Assembly: GCA_026874595.1 (NCBI GenBank)
Contig: CM049314.1
Location: forward strand, 24,689,729 to 24,753,728
DNA length: 64,000 nucleotides
Direction: 5' to 3'
From: Sipunculus nudus
Taxonomy: Eukaryota; Annelida; Sipuncula; Golfingiida; Sipunculidae
Shown: positions 26,001 to 34,678 of the stretch, piece by piece
How positions within the stretch are numbered: position 1 is the stretch's first letter
How the letters are laid out: the number at the start of each line of letters is the position of its first letter
Translations under genes and position numbers: made by a program
Notes under the pieces: model-generated
Told to the model about the DNA's origin: nothing
Databases searched by the model: none
Seen by the model: only the letters and a program-made list of their open reading frames with translations

Positions 26001-26001
26001 T
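10883..26001 (-). CDS. DNAJC3: DNAJC3 / p58IPK, complete coding span, 11 coding exons
   Basis: This gene encodes an ER-lumen HSP40 co-chaperone. In the known family, TPRs hold unfolded clients, the J-domain stimulates BiP ATPase, and the protein is induced by the unfolded protein response and restrains PERK/PKR. Eleven exons, all GT..AG and phase-compatible, total 1479 bp (492 residues plus stop; human is 504). Residues 1-27 form a signal peptide with a hydrophobic core SALLIVAW. Residues about 32-385 form a TPR superhelix. The J-domain is about 388-456 with HPD at 418-420, and the protein ends in a Gly-rich linker then FKFHFN, a DNAJC3 hallmark. No KDEL is present, as in the family. The start lies two bases after a strong acceptor (TTTATCAG), so a non-coding first exon must lie upstream. 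DNAJC7 was excluded because of the signal peptide and the C-terminus. The exons look intact and under constraint. Confidence 0.96.
11080..11250. repeat. tandem repeat, period about 52-58 bp, in DNAJC3 intron 10
   Basis: Three to four AT-rich units beginning AAGTCCTATAAATGATTA and ending near a CACTGTAATTT-like stretch. Confidence 0.85.
11590..12235. repeat. two direct copies of a ~180-bp dispersed repeat
   Basis: 11593-11775 and 12048-12230 share GGTCAAGGTCAAC, GATGCCTTCC, TTAGAACAAAATC, AATCAAAACC, AAGTCTACTGTGA and GACCTTGAGAGCAT in the same order and orientation. They lie about 455 bp apart, in DNAJC3 intron 10. Confidence 0.85.
12401..12586. mobile_element. short TIR element, TACAG..CTGTA family, copy 1
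   Basis: The ends are inverted: the left reads TATACAGGGAAACCAG, and the right reads GGTTTCACAGTATA. The inner arms share GACCACC/GGTGGTC-like phrases. A TA target is consistent with Tc1/mariner-type MITEs. It lies just left of the J-domain exon. Confidence 0.75.
12674..12819 (-). CDS. DNAJC3: DNAJC3 coding exon 10 (J-domain core)
   Basis: This 146-bp exon (residues 399-448) contains KEILKAYRKLAVKWHPD. The HPD tripeptide needed to stimulate HSP70 ATPase is at 418-420. The helix III sequence FIDIAAAKEVLTDP follows. The donor is GTAAGA. Confidence 0.97.
13338..13515. mobile_element. short TIR element, TACAG..CTGTA family, copy 2
   Basis: It begins TACAGTGAACCCTGC, ends GGAATTCCACTGTA, and has an internal GACCACCCC phrase. 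Same architecture and length as copies at 12401, 39605 and 46230. Confidence 0.75.
14816..14948 (-). CDS. DNAJC3: DNAJC3 coding exon 9 (last TPR and start of J-domain)
   Basis: This 133-bp exon (residues 355-399) ends with KLLKQSQKRDYYKILGVKR, the link from the last TPR helix to J-domain helix I. The acceptor is a T-run ending CAG and the donor GTAAGA. Confidence 0.96.
15226..15600. repeat. dispersed intronic repeat with GACCTCTGACCTCATTAA motif
   Basis: Internal subrepeats each carry a phrase such as CTGGTGACCTCTGACCTCAT, then a TGCAC..ATTTTG..GAATC..ACTTGG run. It ends in a GACAGATGG/GACAGACGG run. A related block is at 17960-18290 in the next intron, in the same orientation. Confidence 0.75.
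15710..15830 (-). CDS. DNAJC3: DNAJC3 coding exon 8 (TPR)
   Basis: This 121-bp exon (residues 315-355) contains KLQEALSDCQDVL and ALCDRAEAYLANEQYDEA, a late TPR pair. The acceptor is TTTTCCAG and the donor GTGAGT. Confidence 0.94.
17960..18290. repeat. second copy of the GACCTCATTAA intronic repeat
   Basis: Contains CTGGTGACCTCTGACCTCAT, GGGTGAGAT, and a terminal GACAGATGG..ATATGTCCCATCT. It matches the block at 15226-15600. Confidence 0.75.
18387..18612 (-). CDS. DNAJC3: DNAJC3 coding exon 7 (TPRs)
   Basis: This 226-bp exon (residues 239-314) contains EIRECLKLDPDHKDCFPHYK, a very conserved DNAJC3 stretch, followed by KKVKKLVKQIKS. The acceptor is a T-run ending CAG. The donor is GTCAGT, a weaker but acceptable site. 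Confidence 0.96.
19268..19449 (-). CDS. DNAJC3: DNAJC3 coding exon 6 (TPRs)
   Basis: This 182-bp exon (residues 179-239) contains WDPELRELRAECYLHLGDY and KLSKLHYEMGEADESL, two TPR units in the DNAJC3 order. The donor is GTAAGT. It ends in phase 2. Confidence 0.95.
19954..20097 (-). CDS. DNAJC3: DNAJC3 coding exon 5 (TPR linker)
   Basis: This 144-bp phase-0 exon (residues 131-178) encodes LVNEPDNAEAQRQVSLIEP and ends in a TPR helix, DYQSAIDLLTRAIE. The donor is GTAAGC. Confidence 0.94.
20468..20542 (-). CDS. DNAJC3: DNAJC3 coding exon 4 (TPR)
   Basis: This 75-bp phase-0 exon encodes ARMQRGNVKLKQGRLHEAL and the following residues to 130. The acceptor is TTTTTACAG and the donor GTGAGT. Confidence 0.93.
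21163..21287 (-). CDS. DNAJC3: DNAJC3 coding exon 3 (TPR)
   Basis: The exon encodes YFRRATVYLAMGRSKSALP and related TPR sequence (residues 64-105). The acceptor is TTTCAG and the donor GTAAGT. It joins the previous exon in phase 1 to make a Glu codon. Confidence 0.94.
21702..22226. repeat. 525-bp tandem duplication, copy 1 (intact)
   Basis: Begins ATGTAAGATACAAGTTAAAG and runs to GATCAAACAACAT. It is followed at once by copy 2, offset 525 bp, with only scattered substitutions. It lies in DNAJC3 intron 2. Confidence 0.95.
22227..24838. repeat. 525-bp tandem duplication, copy 2, split by a transposon
   Basis: Copy 2 runs 22227-22654, is interrupted by the hAT-like element at 22655-24738, and resumes after the target duplication (24739-24746) to about 24838. 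Copy 1 gives the pre-insertion sequence. Confidence 0.95.
22655..24738. mobile_element. hAT-like element, 2084 bp, with TAATAG subterminal arrays
   Basis: The terminal inverted repeat CAGACATGGGGT..ACCCCATGTCTG and the 8-bp target duplication GCATATTC (22647-22654 and 24739-24746) are both exact. Both ends carry (TAATAG)n-type arrays in opposite orientation: 22665-22800 on the left, 24586-24726 on the right. The AT-rich interior has no transposase-length ORF, so it is probably non-autonomous or decayed. Confidence 0.92.
25504..25614 (-). CDS. DNAJC3: DNAJC3 coding exon 2 (first TPR)
   Basis: The acceptor is TTTTACAG and the donor GTGAGT. The exon encodes residues 27-63, including RHLEMGKKFLAAGQFSDAL, a typical TPR helix pair matching the start of the DNAJC3 TPR array. 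Its acceptor region has been copied into a minisatellite in the adjoining intron (25600-25812). Confidence 0.94.
25600..25812. repeat. minisatellite copying the exon 2 splice acceptor of DNAJC3
   Basis: About five or six units, 34-43 bp long, containing ACATTCCACTCCTGTAAAAT variants. They start at 25604, 25648, 25682, 25718, 25754 and 25794. The first unit spans the genuine intron/exon junction at 25614/25615. On the gene strand, several units keep an ACAG|G(A/C).. acceptor-like core. Confidence 0.85.
25923..26001 (-). CDS. DNAJC3: DNAJC3 coding exon 1 (start codon, signal peptide)
   Basis: ATG is at 26001-25999. The exon itself begins at 26003, after the pyrimidine-rich acceptor ending CAG at 26006-26004. 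It encodes MVGPMGFKGG followed by a hydrophobic segment ending near WSTLMNG, which fits a cleavable signal peptide. The donor GTGAGT follows 25923. The exon ends in phase 1. Confidence 0.92.
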
Positions 26002-26465
26002 GCCTGATAAAGAGGGAAAAAAATTATAAATGTCATATTCACATAAAAGAAAGGCATCATATTATGCAAAGTCATCAAAACTCAAGATAGCAGAGGATTT
26101 GAGCAGGTATGAATTATCATTTTTTCTCATTTGCCCATGTTGCTTTCTTAAAACACTAACAATTTTATTAATTGGTCACAGATATTAATGGTAGGGTTTA
26201 CTCTGGCAAATCAAATATGTTTTAAAATTATGTTTCATAGACTAATATCTTTAACTTTGAAATGCATGTCAATGTAAAAACTGAAACCTTTTCAAGTGCA
26301 CACATGTACACATGATTAGATCTAGTACCGCTTATGAAAAATTTGTGAACAATAAATAACGGTAATGTATATAGACTTGCTTAATAACTAAAATACACCA
26401 AAAAAAATAAATTTGAGTCTTTTTTCCAGAATGCTCAGGTCAGTCCACACTCTTTTACCATTAGG

Positions 26466-26500
26466 GGGAGTGGAAATAAGCATCCCTTATTACCACTCCC
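26466..26500. repeat. 15-bp stem hairpin
   Basis: GGGAGTGGAAATAAG, a 5-base loop, then its near-perfect complement (14 of 15). It lies in the 5' UTR intron of DNAJC3. Confidence 0.85.
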
Positions 26501-26545
26501 TGTGAGTGGACATAAGGCATGCCTATTAATAACTGCATTAAATGC

Positions 26546-26573
26546 GGCGGTATCCAGGACTCTGGATACCGCC
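26546..26573. repeat. perfect 12-bp stem hairpin
   Basis: GGCGGTATCCAG, loop GACT, CTGGATACCGCC. It is perfectly paired and lies 46 bp from the previous hairpin, so the pair may belong to one foldback element. Confidence 0.9.
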
Positions 26574-26706
26574 TCATAAAAGCTTCAGAGTAAACTGGAG
26601 AACTTCAAACCCTTGTCAGAAAAAAAACGTGTAAAATCAAAAAGTGCCTTTATGTCAAGGAAACTTTAAGTAATCTAAGGGAGATATAGTACTTTACTCG
26701 AATGAC

Positions 26707-27004
26707 CGGTGATACATGGGGAATGATGTCTGCTCTGGGTTTCCCCCCAGCCACGGCTGTCCGGCAGCCGCCTGTGTAACCAGCTAAATTCAGCTAAATA
26801 TTATGTTTTAGTATGTAAACAAGACTCACTTTTAAAACTTTGCAACCCTTGCTCTTGAAACTGTCTCAGAATCTGAAACAATGAACTGCATGACCTTTGC
26901 TCGCTGAGCCAACATGGCCCGTTACCACTGGTTACACAGGCAGCTGCCGGCCAGCCGTGGCTGGGGGAAAACCCAGAGCACACATCGTTCCCTGTGTATC
27001 ACCG
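26707..27004. mobile_element. foldback/MITE with ~78-bp terminal inverted repeats
   Basis: The left arm (26707-26783, starting CGGTGATACATGGGG) is the reverse complement, with few mismatches, of the right arm (26928-27004, ending GTGTATCACCG). The arms share TGCTCTGGGTTT and CCCAGCCACGGCTG. No clear target duplication was found. Confidence 0.88.
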
Positions 27005-27625
27005 TTTATTAGGATAATACATATTCTTCTAATCAACATTTAAAGTGGACAAACACTGTCTAAGTGGTATGTTGTAACTTATATGCGTATTTGATAAGAA
27101 TATCTTTATTTCTTAACGAATACGACATTTTCAGATGACATATAAGAATTTAACTGTCATGTGGAAGGTTTCCAGTTTCCTCAAATCATCTTCTAGGGCT
27201 CTCGCACAGCATAGCGTAGTAAGAGAGGACAGGTGCTAGGGCTAGCCTATTATATAGTATTAATATTGCTGCAAAACTAGCTCGAACATTCAACCTCCGT
27301 TCAGGAGTATAAACAAGAAAGAACAATAACAATTTACATTAGAATTATTTGCGTTACAGGTCTGTTGCTGCTGCGAAACCAGCTCGACCATGACTGTTCA
27401 ACTGATACTGACAGCTGCACAACAGTGCCACTATTTTGAGTCCTGACCTGTCAAAACGCCGACACTGTGAGTGTGAGACACACCGTGATCCCTCAAAAAA
27501 CATTCACCAACTCTTGTTTCTGAAAAAAAGTTTAAACTCACCGTCAACGTTTAGTTGCACTGAGACGAGAAACACTGGTAAAGATGTCAAGATATTTCGC
27601 AGGCCTAACATTAGTGACGTTTTAC

Positions 27626-27850
27626 CTGGAGAACCACTGTTCGTGTCTTGTTGGACCTCACTTAATTCACATACATTCTGTTCCGGATACCCAGAGGTGT
27701 ATGTATTCTGTGACAGCGGTCGTGTGGATCTCTCATTGGACCACATCTGTTTCCGGGTCGAAGGTAGACTGGTACCCTGCTCTATTAAGGCCCTCAAGCC
27801 AAGCATAGAGACAGGCGTACAACGCCATCTTCAGTACTCCCAGTTGCAAC
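27626..27850 (-). promoter_or_regulatory. candidate DNAJC3 promoter-proximal region / 5' UTR exon
   Basis: Coding exon 1 starts after a strong acceptor, so a 5' exon must lie to the right. On the minus strand this region has an AAGATGGCG motif (YY1-like) at about 27830. It also has the ERSE-like 27739-27721 and a donor-like CAG|GTAAAA at 27626/27625. An ATG in the motif opens a 31-codon frame. This is inference only. Confidence 0.3.
27721..27739 (-). promoter_or_regulatory. ERSE-like motif (one mismatch)
   Basis: The minus strand reads CCAAT, nine bases, ACACG. The ER stress response element is CCAAT-N9-CCACG. Spacing is exact and one base differs. Mammalian DNAJC3 is an unfolded-protein-response target, which makes the position notable. 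Confidence 0.3.
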
Positions 27851-28322
27851 TCCTGACCTACCTGTAGACTGGTTCCAACTCCAGTCTGTACGCTCACACC
27901 GATTGTCATGGACGTTCTCGCAATCCTGGCTGGTTATCCGTGAAGATTACTTATAAAATTACTTTCTTTAGTTTTTTTAAAATTTCCAAATATTGAAAAA
28001 TTAGTTTTTGCACAAAAATTGACTGATGGATGTATAGATGACACGAATCATACGATATACTGAATACTTGATATTCCACTGTACGTGGCATTGGTTTATT
28101 ATCAATATCTATTAATCTAATCATAAATGTCACACGAAATGTACAGCCAACTTTTAACAACTTCTCTGAGCAAACGAAATGCTTATTTTTATCATATATG
28201 ATTCACACTTGAGTTGGAACCAGTCTGCCGGGAGTCCTGAAGATGGCGTTGTACGCCCGTCTCTATGATTGGCCTAGAGCAGCGGTGCCATAATAGAGCG
28301 GGGTACCAGTCTAGGTCGAAGG
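27757..28322. repeat. mirrored inverted duplication between DNAJC3 and DZIP1
   Basis: The arm at 27757-27882 and the arm at 28211-28322 are inverted copies. They share GAGTTGGAACCAGTCT, GAAGATGGCGTTGTACGCC, GGGTACCAGTCTA and GGTCGAAGG/CCTTCGAC phrases. The left arm carries an extra ~22 bp containing GTAGGTCAGG. Each arm reads outward toward the nearer gene. It could be a duplicated promoter-proximal element or the TIRs of a ~570-bp mobile element. Confidence 0.85.
28081..28094 (-). promoter_or_regulatory. CCAAT next to GCCACGT (XBP1/ATF6-like core)
   Basis: The minus strand reads CCAATGCCACGTAC. GCCACGT resembles the XBP1-type core. The spacing is not that of a standard ERSE, so support is weak. 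Confidence 0.2.
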
Positions 28323-28908
28323 TCATATCTTAGTGTAACGAAATATTAATCTGTTCGTATTTATTCTTGGATTAATATTTAAAGTAACCCGACAACTTCC
28401 GCCGAAAAGTATGTGTCGCGGTAATTCAAATGATATGTTCCCCAAAAGGCGTTAATTTTCATAATTGTGTTCTTTCAGACAGAGAAAGTAAAGCCTTAAA
28501 GGTTTTTGATGTGTTTAAAAACATAAAGATGTGAAAATTATTTATTAAAGAGTTTCCCGGTTGGTTAATCCTAATATATTAATTAATTACTTCATTTATT
28601 ATGCCAATAGAAATACCCCCTCCTCACAAACAGACTTAGATTTAGATTAGAACACAAACAACTGAAGGAATTAACTTTTTAGACCTTTTTGTTCGCCTGC
28701 CTGTCCACTTGTTAAAAATGAAAGTTCACTTGAATTAAATGTATACATAGTCCTAATTAACATATAGGACGGTATATGTACTCGTATTTTATTTATTCCA
28801 CAAGCTGATCCATAAATTTTACAATTTTTTATTTAATTAAAATTTAATGGGATAACCAAAATTTTTACGGTGCTTTAAATTTTTTGTTTGAAAAAGTTCA
28901 GCCCGAGT

Positions 28909-28977
28909 GTTAGCCGCCGACGTCGACGCAACAGGTTTCAGTTTTCTGTTGCGTCGCCGGCCCATCAAAGGGCTAAC
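28909..28977. repeat. nested GC-rich hairpin
   Basis: The inner stem CGACGCAACAG (28924-28934) pairs perfectly with CTGTTGCGTCG (28946-28956) over an 11-base loop. An outer stem, GTTAGCC (28909-28915), pairs with GGCTAAC (28971-28977). It stands out in AT-rich surroundings. Confidence 0.8.
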
Positions 28978-31373
28978 TGGGGTTGTAGCACGATACGATC
29001 TGTTACCTTTAGAAAGAAAATTAAATAAAAATATTTCCTATGGTTTTAGCAAACCAAGTTCACATAATGTTGTATGTCGAAAGGCCTGTAATAAAAAATA
29101 ACAATTCTTGAAAGCATGAAGCACCTGTAACATCAACAAAGTATTTGTCCAGAGAGAATTGAAGCATTACAGCCCCGGTAGACATCTTGCATTTGGTGGC
29201 AGTCCTGTATAAGGCTTTAGGCCTGTGTATACTATTATGATCATATTTTAACTTCCTTGGTGCAAAATAGGGCTGAGAAGAGAACAGTAATGTTTTCTAG
29301 TGGTCAAATATACAATCCACATAGATGTACTGAACATTAATCAATGGATATATGTTAAATCTCTCAGTTGTGTATGGAGTGTTATAATCACAGTTAACTG
29401 CAGGTGCAATCTATGGACTCCACAATGCGTCAGTCACTTAAAAAAAAAAAACAATTGAGGAGTTCATTCTTATGGGCTACCCGAGTGTGCACTTTCCATA
29501 TACCCATATATATGTATCCATATATGGTTAAATGCTAAAGTTAACTAAAGAATAAAAAGACGTCCTGTCAAATAATGTGAATTTAGAAAAATTCGTGGGT
29601 CTAAAATTTCGTGTTTTTTTTTCATGAAACACTATTCGTAGAGTTAAACATTTCCTGGATTAATCGTTCCCGACTATGCCTCTCATAAAAATTAATATAC
29701 ATGTATATGCATTACACGCACATGCATCAGATATATACTGCTTGTTTAAACGTATACATATTGGTACTATTTCGGAATATAAATGGCCTATTAAAATGAC
29801 TTCAAAATATGTGCTTTTGAAAAATTAAGACTTTTTAACTCTTAGAATATATTCACATAACAGGTAATTACTGCCATAGGAAATCAAAAATGAATAAAAA
29901 AAATGAAATCATTCATGACTCAGTTGTCTCAAGTTTTTGGAAGGGCGTCAGACAACATTTTGCGGCCTGGACCCCCCCCCCCCCCAAACCCCTTTTCCAC
30001 ACCTGGGGACCTTTTTTTAGGGTTTTCATAAGTCCTCCTTGGTTGGACACCCCCCCCCCCCCTTTTCCTTAATCCTGGATCCGCCCCTGAAGTTAAACAT
30101 AATATATGAAAAAATCAACTATCAAGGGAAAGTAGAAATTATGGGTCCGTTCTATGATTAATCAAGCCATCTAAAACCGGCACGAGCTAAACTTTATGGC
30201 CGCCCTTAAATTAATTTTACAAATCTTCATGTAACCATCGTTGGGTTAGCCTTATATGTGTTAACCGATCCCGATTTTCCCCAGATCTATATGTGTGTGT
30301 GTATACATGCTTTGTTTGTTGTTAAGGTAGCAGAACTGATCGACTTAATTAATAAAAAAATTTTTTTTTTTGCAAAAAGGTACACTTAGTTTTGAATGTT
30401 GAGCAAATCTAATTAATGCTCTTGAGCACTTTTTTGGGTCGCCGGTTGCGTTTGGTGGAAAAAGGTGATTTCTGTTCAGTAAACTATATAATACATGATG
30501 TGCTAACGGCGTTTTGTATATAAATTAGCTCCTGCCCTGAGACAGACCTGCCAATCACTTTACCTCCAGCCCTAACCTTGGTCAATCGGCCAGCAGCGAG
30601 TGATTAATTAATGCATAGGCCACGTCTGTTCACAGGGCGGTCAGAGTTGACGGCCGAGGTTTGGAAGCACAGTAATGCGGTATATTTAATTATATTGAAG
30701 GTATAAATGAAGTGCACAATAAGATTGTCGGGTTTGTTTGTGAGGCAAAACGAATTAACCCACATGTTGAGATAATTGACGGAGGAGCAAAACGGAGAAT
30801 AAATTCATGAAGTCTTGATCAATAACTGGTTAATTGTGGACTTCTGAAATTAAAAATGCATTTCACCAAGAAAATTCAAAATTTAACTTCTCCACGAATA
30901 TGGGAAATATATAATAACCGCGCCTTCTTCAACGCATGCCATATAAATTTAGGAAGACGGTAATTTATTTGGAACATAGGATCGGGCAACAAATATATTT
31001 GAGAACATTACTTACGGGGAACATATATAAAGATAAGCTCAAAATCATTAGCGTTGATTGGCTCATGAAAAATATATCGTCGGACAACTCCATAGGTTTC
31101 TATGCCCTACGACAGGCCCTAAGCTATTAAATATAAAAATATATTATGCAATACAGATTTTATGCTACTGCAATATGGAATTATAAAATGAATTTAATTT
31201 TCGATGCGCTATTATAGCCTGGACAAATGCAAAATAACCGAGGTCTCCTTAATGATCCGACTTCCCATGAATTTTGGTTCGACAGCTCATTGGTGCCACT
31301 GCCGGAGATCTTAAAAAAATGAGCTATCCCACTGTTTGCTCTAAAAATGCTCTCTCTCGCGAGACATATATTG

Positions 31374-31375
<2 letters not shown>

Positions 31376-31404
<29 letters not shown>
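31376..31404. repeat. (ATT)n microsatellite
   Basis: Nine or ten ATT units. Confidence 0.95.
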
Positions 31405-31637
31405 TACCCTGGCATATCACCTGTTCTTGTGTAGTCCATGTAGTTTCTGGTAGATGGCGCTGCGAAAGTCCGTCGGAGAAAAAAATTTGAAATGACCCCT
31501 ACCCTTACAGGTCACATTTACCATGGTCCTGACAGTTCAAGGCGAGAAACTCTCATTTGCTAGGAGGGTCACAGAGGAGTTGAGTGACCAGATTTTTTTT
31601 AACCACCGTCAATCATATATAATACAGATGATGTTGA

Positions 31638-31701
31638 CGATGATGATGATGATGAATGATGATTATTATCATTATATTTCATCATCATCATCATCATCAT
31701 C
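31638..31701. repeat. (GAT)n..(ATC)n inverted microsatellite
   Basis: A GAT run, a short AT-rich centre, then an ATC run. The two runs are complementary and can form a hairpin. Confidence 0.92.
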
Positions 31702-33109
31702 TGGTCCTGCATGTAAACTGTTGCAGAAACAATAATATTTATTATATATTTATATAATACGGGGATGAAAATAAATATTTATTTCTTATTGTTGTGTCCT
31801 CTATATCACCTAAAATGCAATATATACAAAACTTATAAGGTACACATATTACTTTATTCAATTCAATACAGAGTATCTATTCAACAAATCTGTTATGCCT
31901 TTGAAAGCCTCATTAATTTTAAGTTTGCCCGGGCTGTTCTATACCGAGAATACAATGTATTATATAATATTTTTTATCACAGAATATAATGTATAACGGC
32001 AATTCTTTTCTTAACACATGCATCTGCATGCATTCACGTTCCTAAGTATCGGATATATAGATAAAATGATAAAGAACGATTAAGATAAAAAGTAAAGGGT
32101 AGGCCTTTATATAGATATGGACACAGGTGTAACAGCCTGCGTGGTTATAACCGTTAATCAGATATGCTTCTTTCTGGTGATCTACAACTGTCTTTACATT
32201 TTTAATTAACATCATGCATTCAAAAAGCTTGTTTTAAAAAAAGTATAAAAGGTTTATTTTCGATTATTCAGTATTAATATTAAGGAATTTGACAGGTTAC
32301 CTCTGAACCTAAATTTGGATTAAAAATAACCTTACACAATGAGTCAGATAAATAGATGATTAATTAATTTAAATGAAAATGGTCGTCAAATTTATAATAA
32401 ATGTGAAAATAATTATCCATTGACCACCGAGGTTCAATATGCGCTCTGAAAAGTAATGTATGTACTTTCTAAGGTGGACTAGAGAGGAAATACCATGAGG
32501 ACGTATTAACTGTTGATGTTATATTTCATTTCGTTTATTTTTCAAGTAACCACGAGAACATCACATGGATATGTAGAAATATAAATTAAAATTAAACGGT
32601 TGAAATTATTTTCTATCTTTTTTTCATAAAAAAATTTCTTTTCAAATCTAAACCATTTGGAAAAATTTTCCGTTTCATTATGGCCCGCTATTTCAAAAGT
32701 TTTAATGTTATTACAGGTTAATTCTTTTCTTCGATTGTTACATCTGGAATATTTCAGTTAGTGTACTAAATTTAAGAAAGACCTGATCAAACCCAGGGTG
32801 GATGTTCATTTAACTACATTTTAAATATTGTATATTACTCGTACAATGATTAAGAGATATGCGTTCGAAGGAAATAATAAAACGTATTTCCGTGTGAGAC
32901 TTATGTGGTCTGGAAATAAGATAAACTATGTCCCATAGAAAATGCGGAAGTAATTCAATACTAATAACAGCCACCGTGTTGTCAATCATGTTTTATATAT
33001 ATTTTAGCTTTCAAAATATGCAGATGTTACTTGGTCTTAGAGCTACAATTAAGGTAGTATTGAGAAAACAATAAAGCATTGTTTAAACACCCTCCTGATA
33101 AAGTTCTGT

Positions 33110-33391
33110 AACCTTAATAGAAAGTATAGGCCTAATGTTCCCGCAACTGAAAGTGCTCCACGCGTGGTGCCACTTCCTTTCACCCTTCAAAAATAACGAG
33201 GTTCCGATGTGGACGCCCTCTTGCGGTAATATGCGAACCCATTCAGATTTATATGGAATACTTCTGGTAGTAAAAGGCAGCTTCCGGTATGGCGTCTTAT
33301 TCAAAGTTTGACAGAGTTGACATTCCATAGAAATCACGTATATACTCACAAAGTTCATGCTAAAATCCGCTCTGATCTCGGCGCATTAGGT
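33110..33391 (+). promoter_or_regulatory. candidate DZIP1 promoter / 5' UTR exon
   Basis: This is a relatively CpG-rich patch with ACTTCC and CTTCCGGTATGGCG motifs (ETS- and YY1-like). It ends in a good donor, TTAG|GTGAGT, at 33391/33392 on the plus strand. DZIP1 coding exon 1 begins with an acceptor at 43778, so an upstream exon is required. This is one candidate, unsupported by transcripts. Confidence 0.25.
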
Positions 33392-34654
33392 GAGTAAATG
33401 ATAAATCTATTTTCTTGTGTTAAATCTGGGTGGATAGCCGTGCAGTGAGAGATTAAATCAACATTTCACCGTTTGTTTACATGAACATTCCGATTACATG
33501 TCAGTTCATGTTGGTCACCCGGCGCCAATGTTTGAGTTAAGGGGTACTTCCATCATGTTGAAATCAAGTTGTGTAGCATCCACACTGCCTAGAAATAATT
33601 TATACAGTGGCACTTATGGTATAATTATGTGTAGTTGAGTTGTGTTCGTTAGGAGAGGCCCCCAACTTGTTAAAACCTGTTTTGACACTGTCAAGTCTCA
33701 CTGCATCAAGGCACACACAATGTGACAGTTACCCCTGTTCAGCAGAGACCACTGTTAAAGGGTAATTGTGCATTTTAGCGGGTGTTTTGTAATGCTATAT
33801 AACACAGTTTATATAAATATATTATAAATCTTGGTATAACTTAAAAAAGAGACATTAATTCGTATTAAACTAAGGGATATATAATGAATGTACCATTTAT
33901 TTGGGAATAACGATATGTTGTAACTTGGGAAATATCAACATTTATTGTGATCGTCCGCCATAACGTTATTCAGCAAGTTGCTGACGTCGGGATGTAATAG
34001 TCGTATTTCATTTAACATTATCTTCAATATATAAAAAAATGGTTTTCTACAGATTATTGACAATAAATGTGATTCATTTATATTAATTTTTTATTTATAA
34101 CAGAATTATAAAATACATTCTTGGGAAGGTAAACCTCTATGTAAAATGAATGTCAGCCATGTTTTTATACACGTGGCTGAAACGTGGGGTGGAACCTAAT
34201 ATGCTATTTTACTAAGTAAATACTAACGGAAATTACTTAATATCAATATATTATAGCATAAAGTATACACTTAATGTGTTACGAACCTAAATATGTTGCA
34301 AACTAATACATATCCATAAAATAAATCCAATTTTTCCGCTTATGTAGTTAAATGTTTACAACTTTACATCCTATGACATATCTTTTCAGCCAATAGAAAC
34401 ACCTGTTACATAAACACTGTTGTCATATTTCATCATCATGCATATACAAACAACATTTACTATGTCCATTCTTTTTGCCAGTCTGGGCAAGTACTTCCAA
34501 AAGTTAATGTCGATTCCTGGTCATTACCATAATCTTAAAATAATTTTATGCACACAACAAAGTAAACTTCTGAATTAAAATTGTTTTCAATTCATGAAAT
34601 CTATTCTTGGTAGTCTCATCAATAATCAAATCTAAACATCCAAATTGATTAATA

Positions 34655-34678
34655 CATCGATTAATCGTGCCAGCCCTA
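34655..34678. mobile_element. isolated hAT-type transposon end
   Basis: On the minus strand it starts CTAGGGCTGGCACGATTAAT, a common hAT-like terminus with subterminal ATTAATCG repeats. No matching left end was found, so it is a fragment. Confidence 0.45.

Larger units (their letters stand above)
28400..33050. other. intergenic tract, mostly unassigned
   Basis: AT-rich. Holds a GC-rich hairpin (28909-28977), two C runs (29970-30061) with a CTGGATCCGCCCCTG phrase, and trinucleotide microsatellites (31376-31404, 31638-31701). No exon-like ORF was recognised. Confidence 0.5.

Noticed and set aside
10883-26001. TPR plus J-domain gene as DNAJC7
   Set aside because: The signal peptide, exon content and FKFHFN C-terminus match DNAJC3; DNAJC7 is cytosolic and ends differently.
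27436-27867. 143-codon plus-strand ORF as a gene
   Set aside because: No recognisable domain, all frames are partly open here, and it overlaps one arm of an inverted duplication.
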